Source of the DNA: Eumeta japonica
Taxonomy: Eukaryota > Arthropoda > Insecta > Lepidoptera > Psychidae
NCBI GenBank assembly: GCA_005406025.1
Contig: BGZK01000157.1
Location: forward strand, 62,001-126,000
DNA length: 64,000 nt
Reading direction: 5' to 3'
Part shown: positions 46,681 through 58,560 of the stretch, piece by piece
Numbering within the stretch: position 1 is the stretch's first letter
Layout: each line of letters begins with the position of its first letter
Position numbers and translations under genes: made by a program
The notes under the pieces: generated by a model
Told to the model about the DNA's origin: nothing
Database searches by the model: none
The model's input: only the letters and a program-made list of their open reading frames with translations

Positions 46681-47559
46681 TCAGACCAGTTATTCGTATG
46701 TCACCAGTTGTGAAAATTCAATTTTATTTAAATTGCAGATACGTTTTTTTTCGTTTTTTCGCTTTCTTATTATATAACCCTGAATATTTATTTCAATTTG
46801 ATTTTGGATGGTTCATGCATAAAATTTAGAAAAATAATCGTTTCTTCGTTTAGGCGCCAAAAATCATATCTTAAAATATTAAATTTTAAATATGTATATA
46901 TTAAAAACTAAGTAAGAGCATGTCGGACCACACTTACTATAGAGTTATGAAACGGTTACAACAAAAAAATGCACAACAGATGAAAAAAACTACGTTGTTA
47001 CTCTTTTTTCCATGTTTTCCGCACATAATAAATACAAGCACTTTAGTTGCCTATAATTAGAGAAACAAGTAGATATTTTGACTGTGGCTTTTAAACTCAT
47101 GTATACTAAAATGCACCAGTAAAAGAGCGTATATTCATGGCACATATGTCTTTTTGTTGAAAAGCGCAGTTTTTCGGAATAATTCAAGAACCGTTTATCT
47201 AATCGTTTGAAAAATAAGTTTTGTTTAAATTATTTACTAAGCATTATCTTTGTATTTTTTTTCATATATTTTGATCATATGGCTTAAGAAATAAAGGACG
47301 GACACAATTTATGTAATTTTAGGGGCAATTATTTTTGAGAATATTCACTTAATAAAAAAAAAATTTAGAAACCTTAAAGTATTGTTAAAAGAACTATTTA
47401 AATATGTACCACACGTTGACATTATTAGAATTGCTTTTTCAGTTTCTGTTACGTATATGGAATGTTTTTTAACTCTTTTCGTTTTTTAACTGTCAAACTA
47501 AGTACTGTCTTTTAGAAGCATATAAAGCTTTAAAAAGATCTCACTTTTATTCTATTAAA
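46681..47559. other. AT-rich non-coding stretch
   Basis: No gene. The last part, from about 47300, may belong to the TACGGAACCCT-type repeat that ends at 47693, but is too diverged to assign. Confidence 0.4.
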
Positions 47560-47693
47560 AAAAAAAGATTTTGTAATTTTTGAGTAAAATGCTTGTGAAA
47601 TGTGGACGGACGGACGGACGGACGGACGGACGGACGAACATGATAAAACTATAAGCGTTCCTTTTTGACATTTTGGCTACAGAACCCTAAAAA
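47560..47693 (-). mobile_element. TACGGAACCCT-type repeat end with (GGAC) expansion
   Basis: The end motif is CTACAGAACCCTAAAAA (47678-47693), preceded by TTTTTGACATTTTGG and an expanded tetranucleotide array. In this family a few GGAC/CAGA-type units normally precede the end (compare 25999-26017 and 60266-60279). Here the array has grown to eight units. Confidence 0.55.
47604..47635. repeat. (GGAC)8 microsatellite
   Basis: Eight uninterrupted GGAC units within the repeat end described above. Confidence 0.95.
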
Positions 47694-48539
47694 CTGAACA
47701 TTTGTGTGATCACTTAGGTATTTGTATGTTTGTCCTACGGTTGGTCACAATTCACGTTATCAGAGACCATTTGAAGTATAGATCTTTTGTAAGTTGAAAT
47801 ATTTATAACCATTTAAAGCGAATTACATATAGAGAATTAAATTGAATTCTTGGTCTACTTGTGGAAAGAAAAAAGAATCTACGAAGAAAGAAAATTTATA
47901 ATAGCATATTTAAAATTGGAGATTATACTAAAAATTTCACATATTATTATATACTAATCGAAGTATAACTTTTTGGAAAAGTGTAGGAAGTAGTTGCATC
48001 CGCACTCGATTATTAAAAATCCCTTTTCGGTAATTCAAAAATTTTTAATATTTTTTATATAATTCATTATTATATTTCTAATATTTAATAAATGAGTATT
48101 TTTCCTAAAATTATAATGAAACTTTGAATTTATTCCTAACTTCATATATTGAAAAAAAAACTTAGTACTTACCTAACGGAGGTCTCGCGATCATACTTTT
48201 ATTTGTTTCTCGTATTCAATTCACAGAAAGGAAAAAAATGTGAAGCGAGAAATTCTTATTTAACTGCTTATCTAAGCAGTTTTTTCAGTTATTTGATATA
48301 GATCGTAGATGATTGGAGTTTACAACAATAAGTTACCTAGATACATATATCATGAGTGAAAGCCAAATTTTTGACTTAGAAGCTTAACTTTTATGAATTA
48401 AATAAGCCATTTTTTTTTTGTTATTAAGCGCTACGACCTACTCCAAATCATTTCGTTATACTTATTGGCTGATAGATGCCATAGATTCAATTGTATGTAG
48501 ATGATTTTATAGTAAAGTTACATTAAGACAAAAAAGAAC
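47694..48539. other. AT-rich non-coding stretch
   Basis: It contains a scrap of the GTAGATG dispersed repeat at 48478-48511. No gene. Confidence 0.5.
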
Positions 48540-48860
48540 TTAATTTCTCTAAAACGACGCAGATCTATCTACATCGACCCGCGTCAATTCACCGACTGGA
48601 CGCGTGTCTGTCCCGAGGCGCGCCGCTTTCCCCGGTCTTCTATATACTCTCCGCTCTTGGGCGCACTTTATTGCTTTCGCAGATCGTTCCTCAACCTGCC
48701 AAGGGTCATCGTACATAACATTTGGTTAATCGTGGTCTCTACCGAGGAGCGTACCTATTTGAAGCGCTTGTTGATTAATCGTCCGATACGAGCGACCCAT
48801 CGGCCCTACCGCATGGCTCTTTTAATTAGTCGGGTACTTCGTTTCGTTTCGACAAGTTTG
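48540..48860. other. GC-rich non-coding island
   Basis: Non-repetitive block with GACCCGCGTCAATTCACCG, CCCGAGGCGCGCCGC, CAACCTGCCAAGGGTCATCG, and homeodomain-like TTGATTAATCG and TTTTAATTAGTCGGG cores. A 69-codon plus frame is not convincing. Candidate regulatory element. Confidence 0.4.
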
Positions 48861-50439
48861 ATTTGACAATAAACTTGATTTGTTCGTTTGTTGATGACTT
48901 TAAAGTTACGTAATTATGTCAACTCAATTATTTAATAATCCAGCCTGAGTAAACAAAGTTGCATCATTAGCGATTGTATCTGATTTTGACTAGGATATTT
49001 ATGTTTTGCAACATGTTCATCACACAATATGACAACACGAACATTAGTTAATTTAGAGTGACACGTTCACAAGCCAAATCTCAAAAAGTAGGATATAAGA
49101 TTCTAAAGCTTTTTAACAAAGTTAATTTACAATGTTAGATTAAAAGTTGTATTTCGAACTAATTTCGAACGTTTTTAGGTGCGATGACAGTCGGTCGTAG
49201 CTAGAGCCTATCTAAAATAACTGTTGAATCGGAATAAATATTATTTCCTTCTATTACTTAAAATTCAAACTGTCGGAAGTCGGATAGAGCAAAGTCTCAA
49301 AATCGAGAAAAAAGACGTTTTGTTCGGTACGTAATATAGTAAACTAACAAACTTTGTTCTTTTACCATTTACATCGCTTTTATACATAAAAGTTCGAGGA
49401 GGCTTGAAAACATAATAAACAACCTAAGAGAAGATATTGATTAAAATTGGTATCTCTTGGGCTTTATGAAACACAATACCTTCTAAATCGAAACCGTCAA
49501 AAATGACTTTTAACGAGATTTTCCGAGAATTTTCAACGTATTCTTCAAATTAGTGAACTTATTTTTAAATCATATTTTATACATACATATATATTTTATG
49601 TTTATATTTTGTTTACACTTATTTTTTTAATTTACATTTCTATGTATTGCTACATATTCAGATGTCTTATGTACTTGTAAATCAATTTCACCTTAAACTA
49701 CTGAGAAACGTTCGAGTTAAGTTGTATTTGTATATTTGAAAACACACCATATTACTCTCTTTTATAAATTATATCCAACTATATCCCAATTATCTTAAAT
49801 TCTTTAAAATATCAGTCCCTAACTGTACCTGATATTTTTTTTTATGTAACATAATAGCGGTAGCAATGGTGGCTGAGACCTTTAGATAAAAAAAAATGAC
49901 TTTAGAGTGTTGGCTTGTGCTTTCCGCAGCAAAATTATATCACCGTTCTTGCTTCTATAGGTAGCATTATATGTAACTAAAAAGACTATTAGACAATTTT
50001 GTAAACAACCACATGATACTATTATAGGACCTATAAAATAGAATAGTGACAGGCAGAAAAGTAAAGATGCGCAAATCTTTTTTACATTTAATAAATATCT
50101 TAGAAACTAGCTACAAGAATACATTATTTTGATTAGAATAAAGTTGTAGATTAAAATAAAGTTGTAGAATTGTACATTAAAATAGAGTTCCGACGATTTA
50201 AAGAAAATTATTTCTAATAGTGTCAAAAACAAAAAAAGCAACCACAACTTTGACATAGATTTTGTTGCCCCTTACGTACAAATGAAAACGCGAACAGAAA
50301 TTTGTATTGACGTTATCGATTTAGGCATAATCTAAAATATAAATAAATGTCTCATATTACGGGATTTAAAGAATTTTTATTCAATACGATGTCGCATCAA
50401 TAAAGCTTTTTATCTGAAAGTAATCTATTTGCCGCTCAA
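48861..50439. other. AT-rich non-coding stretch
   Basis: Nothing recognisable. Simple AT sequence, and a 15-base direct repeat ATAAAGTTGTAGATT / ATAAAGTTGTAGAAT near 50140-50170. Confidence 0.5.
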
Positions 50440-50870
50440 GTCAAAACTTGGATACTTATTCGTCTCGTTTAGAAAAACTGGGAAGTAGCCGGACAACTTT
50501 TAATGGAGAGGCGAACACGCGGGTGGAGGGGGGGGACGCGTCAAATGTCACAAATGTGTCAGAAAATAACCGTCCGGTCTCCGAAAGTTCGCTCTGGCGA
50601 AAAAAAAGTATAGAGGAAGAAAAAATGTATGAGAGAAAAAAAAACACGGGCACTCTTAAACTTTCATCGCCAATTTACTTAGACGTCGGTCCCTTTCAAA
50701 GTTTCAACGCTTAATGCAGGATGATAGCTCTGGAAAAAAAGGCGGTGCGTGGTGACGTTTAAGTGGAGGGAAGTGTTTATTGCATTAACGCTCGGAGTGG
50801 TCGTCTCGGCTTTGCTATGTATTAGCTAGCTTAAAAGCTACATACAGTCTGTGTTTGCGTCGAGTTTTAA
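50440..50870. other. GC-richer block open on both strands
   Basis: A plus frame of 88 codons and a minus frame of 65 codons overlap here. The plus product is Ser/Asn/Glu/Lys-rich and low in complexity, without a domain. The right part, 50690-50860 (GGTGCGTGGTGACG, GCATTAACGCTCGGAGTGG), is non-repetitive and resembles the other islands. I do not call a gene. Confidence 0.35.
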
Positions 50871-51294
50871 AATGCTTTTTTTTTTCAACATTTCATGTTT
50901 TAAACATGAAACAATAGTTTATAACAGGCCATCAAAGACTAAAAAAAATTACGAAAAATTAAAAAGTTAAAAAAAAGAATTTAAAAAAATACGAAAATGA
51001 ATAATGACTGTTTCGGGCATGGAATTTATATTTATTTGTAAGTGATACGTTAATTATGCAAGAGAATAAAAAATATGCACATTGCCAAGAAAATGTTAGA
51101 TCTTTCTGAAAATTTTCATGGTAAAGTGAAATTTCCTTTTAGTTATAATTTTTAGAGGTTACTAAAAGCTGCACAAATTTCAAATAAAAACATCATAAAT
51201 ATAAAATAAAAAACCACCTTCAAAGCCTTTAATTAATTAGTTGCTTTTGTAATCGGTTCCAACTAAAGATAAGGTTACCTCATAAACAAACCTC

Positions 51295-52165
51295 ACTACA
51301 TATTATTTTAAAACCATACAATTCTCCGACGCTACTAGTTTTACATCCATTTCCCACTGCATTAATTCTACTTTCATATTTCTTCTACAATAACCGTTTT
51401 TCAAATGGCAGGATTGCCTATTTCTAAATAGGCATAGGGACCAGAAATCTATTAGAGTTAACCAAACTTGCTTGTCGTGAAGCACTTGGACGATTCATAA
51501 TAGTAAGCGTGACCCCATTTACTTTCATTCTATAACTTACTTTTTTTAATATGTTTATCATCAATACCTCTCTATGTAAGTAAACTATATAAGTGGACAT
51601 ACTTTTTCATTTAGTCACCTCTCTCAGCTCGAATACGTATATCGCTTTCAGTCATGCTTTCCCTTCTATCAAACAGCATGACCTTAGACTTGCTTACGTT
51701 AATTCTTTGCCTTTTTTCTAAACAGCATCGTTATTTTGATTAATATAACCTGCAATTATCTTTCAGTGGCGTAAGAATATTTGGTCGTTGGCCTACATGA
51801 GGAATTTGACTAACAGCTCATGCATTCTAAGTACGCACTCGTAATATTTAACTCTTAATAGTAGCCTTCTATAAATATGTTGAACGATTACCGTGAAATT
51901 CTCATGTATAGGGTTACCGTCAACTGACGTATTTTATGAATGCAAAATCGGTCAGTATAAGCCCCATTCGCTCTAACGAAGTACTGGAGTATAAGTTTGT
52001 AAAACCCCTATCAATTACAGCTACTCATGCCATACATGGATAAAATTTTCCATAGTTCGTTTCTTTTCGCTTTCACATAAGCTTTTTCCATATCTACGAA
52101 AGCGCAGAAAGTCTTTTGTTCTAATCCTTGCTCTTCATTCTAGCGGTACGGAAATTTGTCCTTCT
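51295..52165 (-). mobile_element. RTE-like LINE fragment, copy E (longest)
   Basis: Reading the minus strand from 52160 downwards: CAFVDMEKAY (the RT palm motif usually FVDxxKAYD) and RNELWKILSMYGMS; later YYECVLRMHELLVKFLM; then a degraded AND-Q where YADDQ is expected; then KGKELT; then RMKVNGVTLTIMN and SRQASL; then ESRINAVG near 51340. This order spans RT palm to the C-terminal domain, and the VNG...IMN...SRQASL part parallels copy D. Several stops and frameshifts. It is the most 5' extended of the five copies, and GC-richer edges suggest the limits given. Confidence 0.75.
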
Positions 52166-53464
52166 CAGATACTTTGAGGTTGCCAGGAAAAACCTGGAGA
52201 AGGATCTGATAATTTTACTTCCTTCCTGCATTAGTATTTTTTAGAATTTCCGCAATTGTAATATAATTTTTGTAATTGTAACAATCATAATGTAACTTTT
52301 AAAATGCTGAGGAAAAATTTGAAAGAATATTTAGGTTTTGAAGTAGAGGTATTGTGTAGAAGGATAGCATTATCCCAAAAAAGTATAAGGACTCCAAGTT
52401 CGCATGCCCCTATGAGGGTACAAAGTCACATAATCTGTCTTCAGGATCGGTTATATAAACAACCAAAAGTGGAGGAAAATTACATCTTCCACTCGAAATC
52501 TAACTATAATACGACTTCTAACCGTGATCGGGATTATGCTTGGCAGTTTCGTCACTCGATATAGAAGATGAAAGAATCCATTTGGATGGAAACTCGGACG
52601 AAAACTAGTTACGAATAATTCCTCTGTAAGTTTTTAGTCAGTCTACAATGCTTAAAGCACCGAATGTGTTACTTTGACTTCAAAGTAAAGGCTATAGTTC
52701 GTTTAGTTGATTAAACCGCGACAGTAAGGACCCGAGTTTCTGCATTAATACCGATGTTTTCTTTGAGAGACAACCGCGCGGCCGCATTTGCATTGCAGAT
52801 CGTGATCAATAAGGTTATTTTCATACTGAAACGCAGCCTTGAAATACATCAAAAAAAAATTTGTCAAACCTAAACAAAACCTAGGACAGACAAAATTAAT
52901 ACTTTATACTAATGCTTTAGTATGTTATAGACAGAATTAATTAATTAAATGTTATAGACAGAATTAGAATATTTTAAACTTACAACTTTTATAGTATTAT
53001 TAGATACCGATATTGAAAATATTTATTGATTAAATATACAAATGAATGAGCGTAATGATTATTATTAATGTCAAAATTGAAATCGGTTAGAAAAACCAAT
53101 AATTGTGAGCTAACAAAGATTGTCAGCCATCACTTGCTTGTAAATTGGAATTTAATCCTTTTTCTATAATAAAATGGCACTAGTACATAATGACGTTACA
53201 AAATGCTTGAGCGCTTTTTCTCTAAGTAGAAACTTAAAACAATAATTTAAATCAATTTCTTAACTCTGGTTTCCCGTGTTTCATTACTTAGCGTTTGTCG
53301 TACACCGATTCGGAAACTAAGACACTTCGCCATATTATAAAAACTTCGCACATTAAAAACCACCACAGTGTTGAAGTGCTATAAACATACTTAACTTCAC
53401 ACATACTACATACATGCCACCTTTTGCATGATTAAAAGAAAAACCGTTGATTAAAAAAAAAACC
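52166..53464. other. Non-coding stretch with one GC patch
   Basis: A patch at 52700-52830 includes ACCGCGCGGCCGCATTTGCAT; the exact POU octamer ATTTGCAT lies at 52786-52793. A frame at 52304-52564 has no recognisable product. The remainder is AT-rich. Confidence 0.4.
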
Positions 53465-53660
53465 TTATGGACGTGCCCTAGCCGCGCGCCGATCCGGCAC
53501 AATGGCGACGCGCAAACTTGTCCGAATCAGCCGTTTTCATTCATGAGCCTATACTGATTTGAAAGGAGATACAACTCCGGTACAGTTAACTTCCGTGCCT
53601 TTATTCACCGGGTCCCCGTCCTTGTATTGATTTATTGCGCCAACCTCCGTAATGGTATAT
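53465..53660. other. GC-rich non-coding island
   Basis: Non-repetitive: TAGCCGCGCGCCGATCCGG, ATGGCGACGCGCAAACTTG, TTTATTCACCGGGTCCCCG. No frame of note. Candidate regulatory element. Confidence 0.35.
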
Positions 53661-54964
53661 TGAGAGACTGCTTTTCTGTACATAACGAGGTTTTGATATT
53701 TGATGAATAAATGAATCCTGTTTTACGAATTGACAGTAAATTTTTTTACTTGTTATACGGATCATTGTTAATTACACAGCCAACGATAAAAGTCTATAAA
53801 TTCTATAGTGAATATTTTTTGTCTGATAAAGAAAAGTAATTAGTACAAATAAACAGTGAACTGACAAGTTATAAAATAGTAATGTAGATTGGCTCGGATA
53901 GTCTAGACTTCTCTGGAACTTATCGTTCGAACTGCTTCCAAATTCTACATCTACCGCGAGTCAAAACCAAATCTTCAAAGGGCTAAAATTAATAAACGTT
54001 AGAAACTCGTTCGGAGACAATTTTGAATGCTGTACAGTTTGACAACAAAAACAGTTAAAACTTGCAGGATAATAGCCGTATGTTCGATGGAATTTCCCAT
54101 AGGAAACATTTCGGAAACCATCCAACTTTTCTCAAATGTTACAGTTTTTGGGTAAACGCCTCTGCCAACATGTTTTTTTTTTTATCTTTTTGTCACAATG
54201 AAGAATTAATCTTGTAACCTTACAAGGAAAAATAAGACAATAATACATTAAAAATGACCTATGGGATTTCAATGTGCACTATATTTTGAGTCCGAATTTG
54301 GGATCCAATATGTCGTTTGTTTGCAAAATCTACGATTCTATAGATCGATGATTAACGGAATCATTAATTGGAATAAGTATCTTCATTTACAATGAATACT
54401 TCAATACCTTAGTGTTTCATCATGCTCTCTAGATCTCTTTATTATCCTTCAGTTTATGAACGTGTTTCTTACTTAATACTAATTTCCCTATTTGTAACAT
54501 CAAAAATGACGAACTTCATTCTTTATTTTATCCATTTAGGCTGGATTGCCAAAAACGCCGATACCACTGACTTTTTTAATAAGCAGAAGTATATATACTA
54601 CGTATCAATTTCTAAGCAGTTATCATTGTTGTGATGATTATGAATTCATAATCATCACACGATTTAGATGAATATGTATAAAAATCCCCCATATACATAT
54701 AAGTATACAGATACATATGAAAAATAAAACCCTATTTTTGCTCTCGCGCAGTCGGTAAAAAAGCAGAAGTAATGGTAGTAAACGCCATACTTGTATTTTT
54801 TTGTATGCCAAAATTTATGAACATTTAGTTACACGAGTGATGTACATTGTGGGTACTTAAAATTAACATTTGTATTGAATATAGGATAAAGTTTTACTAT
54901 TTTAGATTGGTGCGACAAAAAATATTTTTATAATTCATAATAAAATGAAAACAATGAAAACATT
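53661..54964. other. AT-rich non-coding stretch
   Basis: No gene. It holds the 30-bp perfect palindrome listed next. Confidence 0.5.
54630..54659. repeat. Perfect 30-bp palindrome
   Basis: TGTGATGATTATGAA followed directly by its exact reverse complement, centred on GAATTC. There is no spacer and no mismatch; the match stops sharply on both sides. It could extrude as a cruciform or be the joined ends of a tiny inverted-repeat element. Confidence 0.95.
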
Positions 54965-55600
54965 GTTTCTTTATGTTTCAATCACGTGAAAATTACTGAA
55001 TGCATCGGCATGGGATCATAACCGGTCAACGTGAAATCGTTTGTAGATAGTTATACCTAGGCCATTCATAATACAAAATGTAAAATTACGATTGTACGAA
55101 CTCTTGTCATACGCTGAACGTTGCACGGATTGAATTTAGAACTTTGACCGCACGACGCGAAATCGTTTTATGTCCCGAAATAGGATATAAAATTACCTCT
55201 TATGTATAAAAAATGTATAGATACCAGTGAAAATGGTATTCTATTATCATTAACTTCTATAGCCAAGGAGGTGTCAAGATTGGCATCAAGATAGCGACTG
55301 GAAAAGTGAAACCGAGATCGGGTCTGACAATGGAACCAGAATAAATGATGTTAAAAATAAAGGGATTCATTAAATTAATACACAAGCGATGGTATGGACA
55401 CATTTGAATGAGACAAAAAAAACTTGAAACAAAGAAATTATTGTTGATGAATGTTAATTTACACTCAGCTAATTGGGCGGATATGTATAAATATACATAT
55501 AATGATACTGGTGTTCTTTGTCAGGCAATCACGTAAAAACTACTAATGATAGATATGAGACTTCCTCGAAAAGGATATAGGATACTTTTGTGTAGCAAAA
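54965..55600. repeat. Cluster of dispersed repeat scraps
   Basis: Pieces of at least two families: CAATCACGTGAAAATTACTGAATGCATC with TTTGTAGATAG at 54985-55064, a related piece with GACCGCACGACGCGAAATCG at 55145-55170, CAATCACGTAAAAACTACTAATG at about 55527, and a short minisatellite (GACTGGAAAAGTG, GAAACCGAGATCGGG, CAATGGAACCAG) at 55265-55345. The nested order suggests Helitron-like copies inserted next to or into each other. Confidence 0.5.
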
Positions 55601-56764
55601 AAGTGTAAATACAATTAAAAAATATAATTTGTTATCTCATTGCATCATCAATACCCAAAAAAGGAACGAAATCGACAATGTATCGGTATTGAAATTATAA
55701 CGGGTTTCTATCGAATACTATGCGAAATGAACTCGATCTAGACACGATGCTACACAAAGATTTTAGTGTTTAAAATATTAGATATTCGCAAATTTAATCC
55801 GTAAAATAGTTGACGAGACTCAGTTTGGCGTTTTATGATGGGCGTATTCACTCAAATGGAGTAAAACTGTCAACTCCAGAGCATCGAAGTTATTATAGTA
55901 TCGCTATCCAGTCGTCGCATTTTACTGCGGCAACGTTAAACGCATTTTGATACGCGTCGCTTCTATGTCGAGTTGATGGCGACTTAACTCTGTGACGTTA
56001 TTGTTTTTGCATAATTGGGCAGCATATCATGCATCGTGTCCTTAAATTAATGCACACGATGACAAGATCGGAACGCTTTAGTGGTGTGTCTCCGTACAGT
56101 AAATTGAGCCTTGTTCGAGATATGTATGTTTGAGTCGCACCGTTTTTGTTAAGATATTTTTTTATCCTTTGACACTACAGTTTCCCTATACAAAATTGTC
56201 TTATATTAAATTTCTTGTTAGGGTTTAAATAATATAGTGATAACACTATATTAATAAAATTATTGAACAATCAGGTGACTGAAGTAAAATGTTTATAGCG
56301 ATTTGTTTTATTAAAAAAATTTGGCTACCTTCTGTGAACCTGTTTAAATATCGTTTAGCTTGAAAATATTTTGAGATTTCGGAAACTGTTTTTAGTGCAC
56401 TTTACTTAATAAAGCTTTTAATTTTTTGAATTATGTGCCAATTTCTATTTTTCCAGCAAAATACAGTTCTTTGCAATGGTAATTTGATATGATGTAACAT
56501 ATTTAGATACAACGCTCTCATTATTAAATACTAAATTATTTTAGTTGTAATAATTATTATGATAAAAATATTTTAACTAGTTAAATTCATTTCAAGTTCG
56601 AGTATACCATCATTTTATAATAAAGAAATACCAGTTGAGATCAGAGGAAGGTCAAAATACATATTTTTTTGAAAAATGATCCAAAATTGCTAAGTTGATA
56701 AATATTACACAGAAACTAATTCATTCTATAATTATTATGACTAAGTTTGTCTCTCATAGACGAA
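55601..56764. other. Non-coding stretch
   Basis: A GC-richer part at 55815-56060 (TGGCGTTTTATGATGGGCG, GATACGCGTCGC, TCTGTGACGTTATT) is unassigned and could be repeat-derived or regulatory. The rest is AT-rich. Confidence 0.4.
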
Positions 56765-57200
56765 TTTCCTTTGGGCCACTGTTAGTGGTTAGCAGTACCG
56801 TTGACTAGATGGACCGCAGGAAATTACAAATCCTCCAGTTTGCTATTTGCAGGACTTTACGTTTTGCAGGACATCCAGTGGAGCAAGAAGGAAAATTGCG
56901 ACATTAAATTAATAGGGTTCTTATTCATATTTTGATGGCGATCAATCTACATGAATAATATAATTATTCTATTGTGCATGGTCCTGCTGCAGCCAAATCG
57001 ACTATAGCATGGTTCTAAATCAATCAACGGCATATTTTCTCTAACGATTAATACATTATTTTCGGGCGTAACAAGGCACTGTACGTATATATATCTGCCA
57101 CAATTTCGTCATATGGCCGCTCCCATCTATTCACCGGAAGTCATCTGGCTATATATAATTATTGCTATACGCGCGAAACCGGGGCGGATCTCTAGTAATA
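56765..57200 (+). mobile_element. Helitron-like 3' end, second family
   Basis: The terminal part, GCGCGAAACCGGGGCGGATCTCTAG/T at about 57172-57197, has a GC-rich segment just before CTAG and T, as in Helitrons, and resembles the end at 16860-16890 in layout. Upstream are balanced, non-coding sequences. The start is a guess. Confidence 0.4.
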
Positions 57201-58379
57201 AACAAACAAGAAAACTCTAGCTCTCATTACTTATGAATTTCTGGTTTAAAAATATTGTATCGACTAGCGGAGGCTACAGCAATAAGGAGAATACGAAACG
57301 CTGTTCAAAACTCCAGCCAGGTGCGAAGCGGATCCGCTTGCACAGGATTCTATAATATAAATCATAGCATTAGTCATCAACTACAAGCAACTAATATTTG
57401 TCGTTTCCCTTGGGAATTTTAAGCACTTACAATTTTTCTTTAGATTTTCTGTAATCTATGAGTGCGGCCCTACATTTTCCTTAAACTTTAAGCTGAGCAG
57501 TTTTTTAGATGAAGAATTCTTCGATTTTCTTCAATATCTTCTAAAATGTGCAATTCAAAATTATAAAAAGATACTTTTGTATCCTCATAATAAACCCGTT
57601 CATTTGATATGTCGGATGATGTACTCGATAATTATTTTTTTATTATCTAATTGTTCGTTCGAAATCAAGCTTTAAAATCGGAATCCTTTATTTATCCTAT
57701 ATGAATATAATTGTATTGCTTACCCCTGTACCAAATCGTTATCAAATCACCAAACTGCAAATTTCTTCATGCAAAATATTAATTGCAAAATAGGTAGTGA
57801 CAGTGATGTGACATAAGGTTGTAGTTCTTCACAGAGTGCGCAGAACACTAAAAATAGATTAAGACTTTAATAAATCCTCACCGACCGACACATCCTGACG
57901 ATTTATATAGCGGTGAATCCAAGATAGTATGCGGTCATTGGAAAAATGCGCCGCGCTTCGGCCGCTTTTGATCGACATCTTTATGGCGGGTTTCCTTTTA
58001 AGAATCTCGAGTCGTAAGTTACCTGATAAATTTTATCGAAAAGCAATAATACTTCTGGGTTTGTAAGTTACATGATTTTTTTCAGCAAACCCACATATAA
58101 TCTTATACATTTATATAATTTTTGATACGGTACATTAAAAATATGTGTAAGTATATACAAATTAATGCATATAAGCAATCGGTTTATGTAGACCTTGCGG
58201 TGCAGTTCTTCAAAATCTTCATTCATTTTGAAAGATATTCGCAACATACAATAGTAACTTCATTATATCTTTAAATTCTTATTTATACTTAAAGTGATAC
58301 ATTAACTTCTAAAATTCATTACGCTAGACTGTTAACAATTTGGTTGTAGGACGAAAATGGGCTGCCTCGACTGCTGAGT
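57201..58379. other. Non-coding stretch with small island
   Basis: A short GC patch at 57925-58010 holds ATGCGCCGCGCTTCGGCCGC and ATCTTTATGGCGGG. It is non-repetitive and small. Around 57540-57660 a scrap with GTTCATTTGATATGTCGGATG resembles the middle of the 18767 repeat (TTCATTTTATATGTCAAATG). No gene. Confidence 0.45.
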
Positions 58380-58560
58380 TACTTCACTCTCATAGAATAC
58401 AGAGGTGATGTAGCAACTTCCGGTATTGCATTTCTTCCAGTGAGTGCGAGTTCCGGTGGTTCAAGTCACTTCATCATTATCATCCCCACTGTCCATGGGC
58501 AGTGGTGATCACCTACGCTTATGTGACTTGCATGCTCGTTTGCCCCTCGAAAATACTATA
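58380..58560 (+). mobile_element. Lepidopteran short repeat (TTCTTCCAGTGAG type), copy 2
   Basis: It shares the ordered motifs of copy 1 at 38096-38400: AATACAGAGGTGATGTAGC, TTTCTTCCAGTGAGTGCGAG, TCAAGTCACTTCATCATT, GTCCATGGGCAGTGGTGATC and GCATGCTCGTTTGCCCC. This copy is the better preserved of the two. No coding. Confidence 0.7.

Noticed and set aside
50448..50714. 88-codon plus-strand frame, Ser/Asn/Glu/Lys-rich
   Set aside because: Low complexity, an overlapping antisense frame is also open, and no domain is recognisable. The block is more like the other non-coding islands.
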